Below, one piece after another: positions 12,497-13,688 of a DNA stretch of 13,688 nt. The DNA comes from an uncultured Eubacteriales bacterium (lineage in GTDB: Bacteria > Bacillota > Clostridia > Oscillospirales > Oscillospiraceae), in NCBI GenBank assembly GCA_905201305.1, contig CAJKNS010000036.1, forward strand, positions 1 through 13,688, given 5' to 3'. The notes beneath the pieces are model-generated. The model was not told where the DNA came from and did not search any database. It was given only the letters and a program-made list of their open reading frames with translations. Made by a program: the position numbers and the translations under genes. How positions within the stretch are numbered: position 1 is the stretch's first letter; the number at the start of each line of letters is the position of its first letter.

Positions 12497-12877
12497 TTAC
12501 TTCTGGGGAGGCAGCAGGCAAACCAGCATCTGAGTAACCTCGGTGCCGGTGTTGGTGACGGACTTTGCAACGCCGCCAGCGCAATGGAAAGCATCACCAG
12601 CGTGGAGCACGGTCTCGCCGTCCTCGGTCTTCAGGGTCATCTCGCCAGTGAGGATGTAGTAGATGGACTCCAGGGGATTTGCACCGTAATCGCATCCGCC
12701 GCCGGGTACGAAATAGGTGATACCCATGATCATCTTGCCGCCCTCGATGTCGTTAGCGCCGCCGCCATCAACGTCGAACAGACGGGTAGGAACACACTCG
12801 TTGTGACCGGGAGCAGTGTAGGTGTAGATGGTGCTGCCCTCTACGCCCTTGGCTCTCTGAATTCTGTACTTAGCCAT
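12497..12877 (-). CDS. Small single-domain cupin lacking canonical metal ligands
   Basis: A 126-aa protein with a single cupin barrel and no signal peptide. Cupin motif 1 is recognisable at PGGGCDYGANPLESIYYILTGE (58-79), but the HxH pair that should precede Glu70 is absent (D63-Y-G-A66). Cupin motif 2 at AGDAFHCAGGVAKSVTNTG (93-111) has Lys105 where the last metal-binding His is usual; His98 is the only nearby histidine. It may bind no metal, or bind it differently, so a ligand-binding or sensory role is as likely as catalysis. The ATG at 12875-12877 has AAAGGAAG (12887-12894) upstream; an in-frame extension of 18 codons lacks such a site. First gene of the cupin-SDR pair, with high-expression codon bias, behind two promoters overlapped by CIRCE-like sites. 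No specific enzyme name is justified. Confidence 0.85.
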   Translation of the reverse strand: MAKYRIQRAKGVEGSTIYTYTAPGHNECVPTRLFDVDGGGANDIEGGKMIMGITYFVPGGGCDYGANPLESIYYILTGEMTLKTEDGETVLHAGDAFHCAGGVAKSVTNTGTEVTQMLVCLLPPQK

Positions 12878-12948
12878 AGTAAAGAACTTCCTTTCAAAAG
12901 TTAATCCGTTCCGAAGCGTAACCGTGTACAATCACTTCGTACTCTTTA

Positions 12949-12977
12949 AGTTTAGCACACTGCACAGAAAAGTGCAA
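12949..12977 (-). promoter_or_regulatory. Proximal promoter (P2) of the cupin-SDR operon
   Basis: On the minus strand, TTGCAC (12972-12977), a 17-bp spacer and TAAACT (12949-12954). Transcription would start near 12942 and give a leader of about 65 nt. Confidence 0.55.
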
Positions 12978-12978
12978 T
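12952..12978. promoter_or_regulatory. Degenerate CIRCE-like inverted repeat over P2
   Basis: TTAGCACAC (12952-12960), 9 nt, AAGTGCAAT (12970-12978). Compared with CIRCE (TTAGCACTC-N9-GAGTGCTAA) the left half matches 8 of 9 and the right half 6 of 9, with the spacer length conserved. It covers the P2 spacer and -35. Much weaker than the upstream copy and might be chance. Confidence 0.4.
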
Positions 12979-12993
12979 AGCTTCAGCCTGTCT

Positions 12994-13020
12994 TCGTGAG
13001 AAAAAATATATTTTCCACGA
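12994..13020 (-). other. Hairpin in the long P1 leader
   Basis: TCGTG-GAAAA pairs with TTTTC-CACGA (10 bp, one bulged base, 6-nt loop) in the roughly 205-nt leader between P1 and the cupin gene. No T-run follows the stem in the transcribed direction, so it is not a clear terminator. I recognise no known riboswitch class in this leader. Confidence 0.35.
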
Positions 13021-13090
13021 AAAAGCAAGGTCAAACTCCATTCATTGGGGCATCCGGCTCCTTTGAACCGCACCCTTTCTGTATGTCTTT

Positions 13091-13118
13091 ATTATAGCAC
13101 CCTGCCTAGCACTGTCAA
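13091..13118 (-). promoter_or_regulatory. Distal promoter (P1) of the cupin-SDR operon
   Basis: On the minus strand, perfect TTGACA (13113-13118), a 16-bp spacer and perfect TATAAT (13091-13096), the best promoter in the window. The start would be near 13084, about 205 nt before the cupin ATG. The -35 and part of the spacer lie inside a CIRCE element. Confidence 0.85.
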
Positions 13119-13132
13119 GTACTGAGTGCTAA
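13106..13132. promoter_or_regulatory. CIRCE element (HrcA operator) over P1
   Basis: On the plus strand CTAGCACTG (13106-13114), 9 nt, GAGTGCTAA (13124-13132). The CIRCE consensus is TTAGCACTC-N9-GAGTGCTAA; the right half matches 9 of 9, the left half 7 of 9, and the 9-nt spacer is exact. HrcA, the Gram-positive heat-shock repressor, binds this element at groE and dnaK operons. Overlap with the -35 hexamer is the expected place for repression. No chaperone gene is in the window; the genes downstream are the cupin and SDR. Confidence 0.8.
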
Positions 13133-13214
13133 ATTTACACAATATTTTTGTGTGATATGACAATCAATTGTATGTAATTCGTCTGCGAACTTTTATGTCA
13201 ACCAGTGAACAGCC

Positions 13215-13251
13215 GCACCGCAATTCCGGCAGCGTTTCTGAATTGCGATGC
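13215..13251 (-). terminator. Possible terminator hairpin after the cysteine hydrolase
   Basis: On the minus strand, GCATCGCAATTC (13240-13251) pairs with GAATTGCGGTGC (13215-13226), 12 bp with one wobble and a 13-nt loop, about 10 nt after the stop at 13261. No T-run follows, so this may be a weak terminator or a 3'-end stabilising stem. Between it and P1 (13133-13200) the sequence is AT-rich, with a further weak promoter-like pair, TTGATT/TATTGT, on the minus strand. Confidence 0.4.
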
Positions 13252-13260
13252 AGCTCGGAC

Positions 13261-13688
13261 TTAGCCGTCGATCAGGTCGATCTGACACATTTTCATGGTC
13301 AGGAGCGCCGCCTGATGACTCTCCGGCGTCACTCCGGCACAGCAGGACGCATCCACGGAGATTTCCGCCGCCGGGAACAGTGCCTTGAGAATCAGCGCAT
13401 TGGACACCACGCAGATATCCGTGCACAGTCCCACCAGCTCCACCTGCCGGAAGTCCATATTCGCCCAGCCAGTATAGCCAAAGGTGGGCTTGTCGATGAT
13501 GGTTTCTCCCTGCTGCCACAGACCCGGCGCCAGCTCCCAGCCGTGAGTTCCCTGAACGCAGTGTACCACCGGCAGCTTTTTCCCCTCCGGCGTGGAAAGA
13601 TAATCCTCGCCGTGGGTATCCCGAGTGAAAATAATCTCGTCCCCCCGCTCCCGGCAGGACTGAAGCTTCGCCTTTACCGCGGGCACAA
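13261..13688 (-). CDS. Cysteine hydrolase, nicotinamidase-like (partial; 5' end outside the window)
   Basis: The last 141-142 residues of an isochorismatase-fold hydrolase; the frame stays open to the window edge, and the GTG near 13686 reads as an internal Val (VPAVKAKL). Nicotinamidases convert nicotinamide to nicotinate in NAD salvage. Counting from that Val, the metal ligands Asp23 and His25 (TRDTHGEDYL) and His42 (VVHCVQGTHGWEL) are present, with catalytic Lys66 (IIDKPTFGYTGW) and nucleophile Cys92 (GLCTDICVVSNAL). The catalytic Asp of the triad would lie in the missing N-terminus. The metal-site DxH...H pattern favours nicotinamidase over isochorismatase. It ends at TAA 13261-13263, upstream of the cupin-SDR promoters and in the same orientation, but is probably a separate unit. 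Confidence 0.88.
   Translation of the reverse strand, partial: VPAVKAKLQSCRERGDEIIFTRDTHGEDYLSTPEGKKLPVVHCVQGTHGWELAPGLWQQGETIIDKPTFGYTGWANMDFRQVELVGLCTDICVVSNALILKALFPAAEISVDASCCAGVTPESHQAALLTMKMCQIDLIDG

Noticed and set aside
13193..13519. A 108-codon minus-strand frame overlapping the cysteine hydrolase
   Set aside because: It overlaps the nicotinamidase-like frame, which has all expected metal and catalytic residues; the alternative has none.

Overview
The window looks like chromosomal DNA from a Gram-positive anaerobe of the class Clostridia, most likely the Oscillospiraceae (Flavonifractor/Lawsonibacter-like). This is an inference. It rests on the moderately GC-rich genes, strong AGGAGG ribosome sites, near-consensus sigma-A promoters, a DNA polymerase I without proofreading residues, an ECF S-component, an ApbE / NusG-domain-II / Gx-transporter operon, and a CIRCE-type operator. 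I see no insertion sequence, phage gene, CRISPR array, tRNA or rRNA.

Left part (1-4190). After a gene-free edge with two inverted repeats comes a minus-strand ECF S-component vitamin transporter. It diverges from a plus-strand class-3-like aldehyde dehydrogenase (ALDH). Their shared intergenic region carries repeated TATCAG half-sites and a 13-bp inverted repeat whose inner arm contains part of the transporter's ribosome site. A 12-bp hairpin separates the ALDH from a convergent minus-strand pair: a small DUF2007-like protein and a MATE exporter started by GTG, with the exporter's ribosome site overlapping the first gene's stop codon.

Middle (4191-9564). A THUMP-type rRNA guanine-N2 methyltransferase and polA (858 aa) form a tight plus-strand operon. 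Next is a monocistronic gene, with its own promoter and a strong terminator, for a 461-aa right-handed beta-helix-like protein. It has no signal peptide and a series of cysteines at equivalent positions of its repeats. I cannot assign it a function.

Right part (9572-13688), all minus strand. In transcription order: a nicotinamidase-like cysteine hydrolase cut by the window edge; a cupin and a short-chain dehydrogenase; then the overlapping operon ApbE lipoprotein, NusG domain II protein, Gx transporter. The last three genes look like an extracytosolic flavin module. A UUCG-loop terminator stands between the SDR and apbE.

The most interesting signal is upstream of the cupin-SDR pair. A TTGACA/TATAAT promoter is overlapped by a CIRCE element (HrcA operator) matching 16 of 18 consensus positions. 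About 150 bp further in, a second promoter is overlapped by a weaker CIRCE-like site with the same 9-nt spacer. CIRCE normally controls groE and dnaK chaperone operons, so a cupin (which also lacks the usual metal-binding histidines) plus an oxidoreductase under apparent HrcA control would be unusual.
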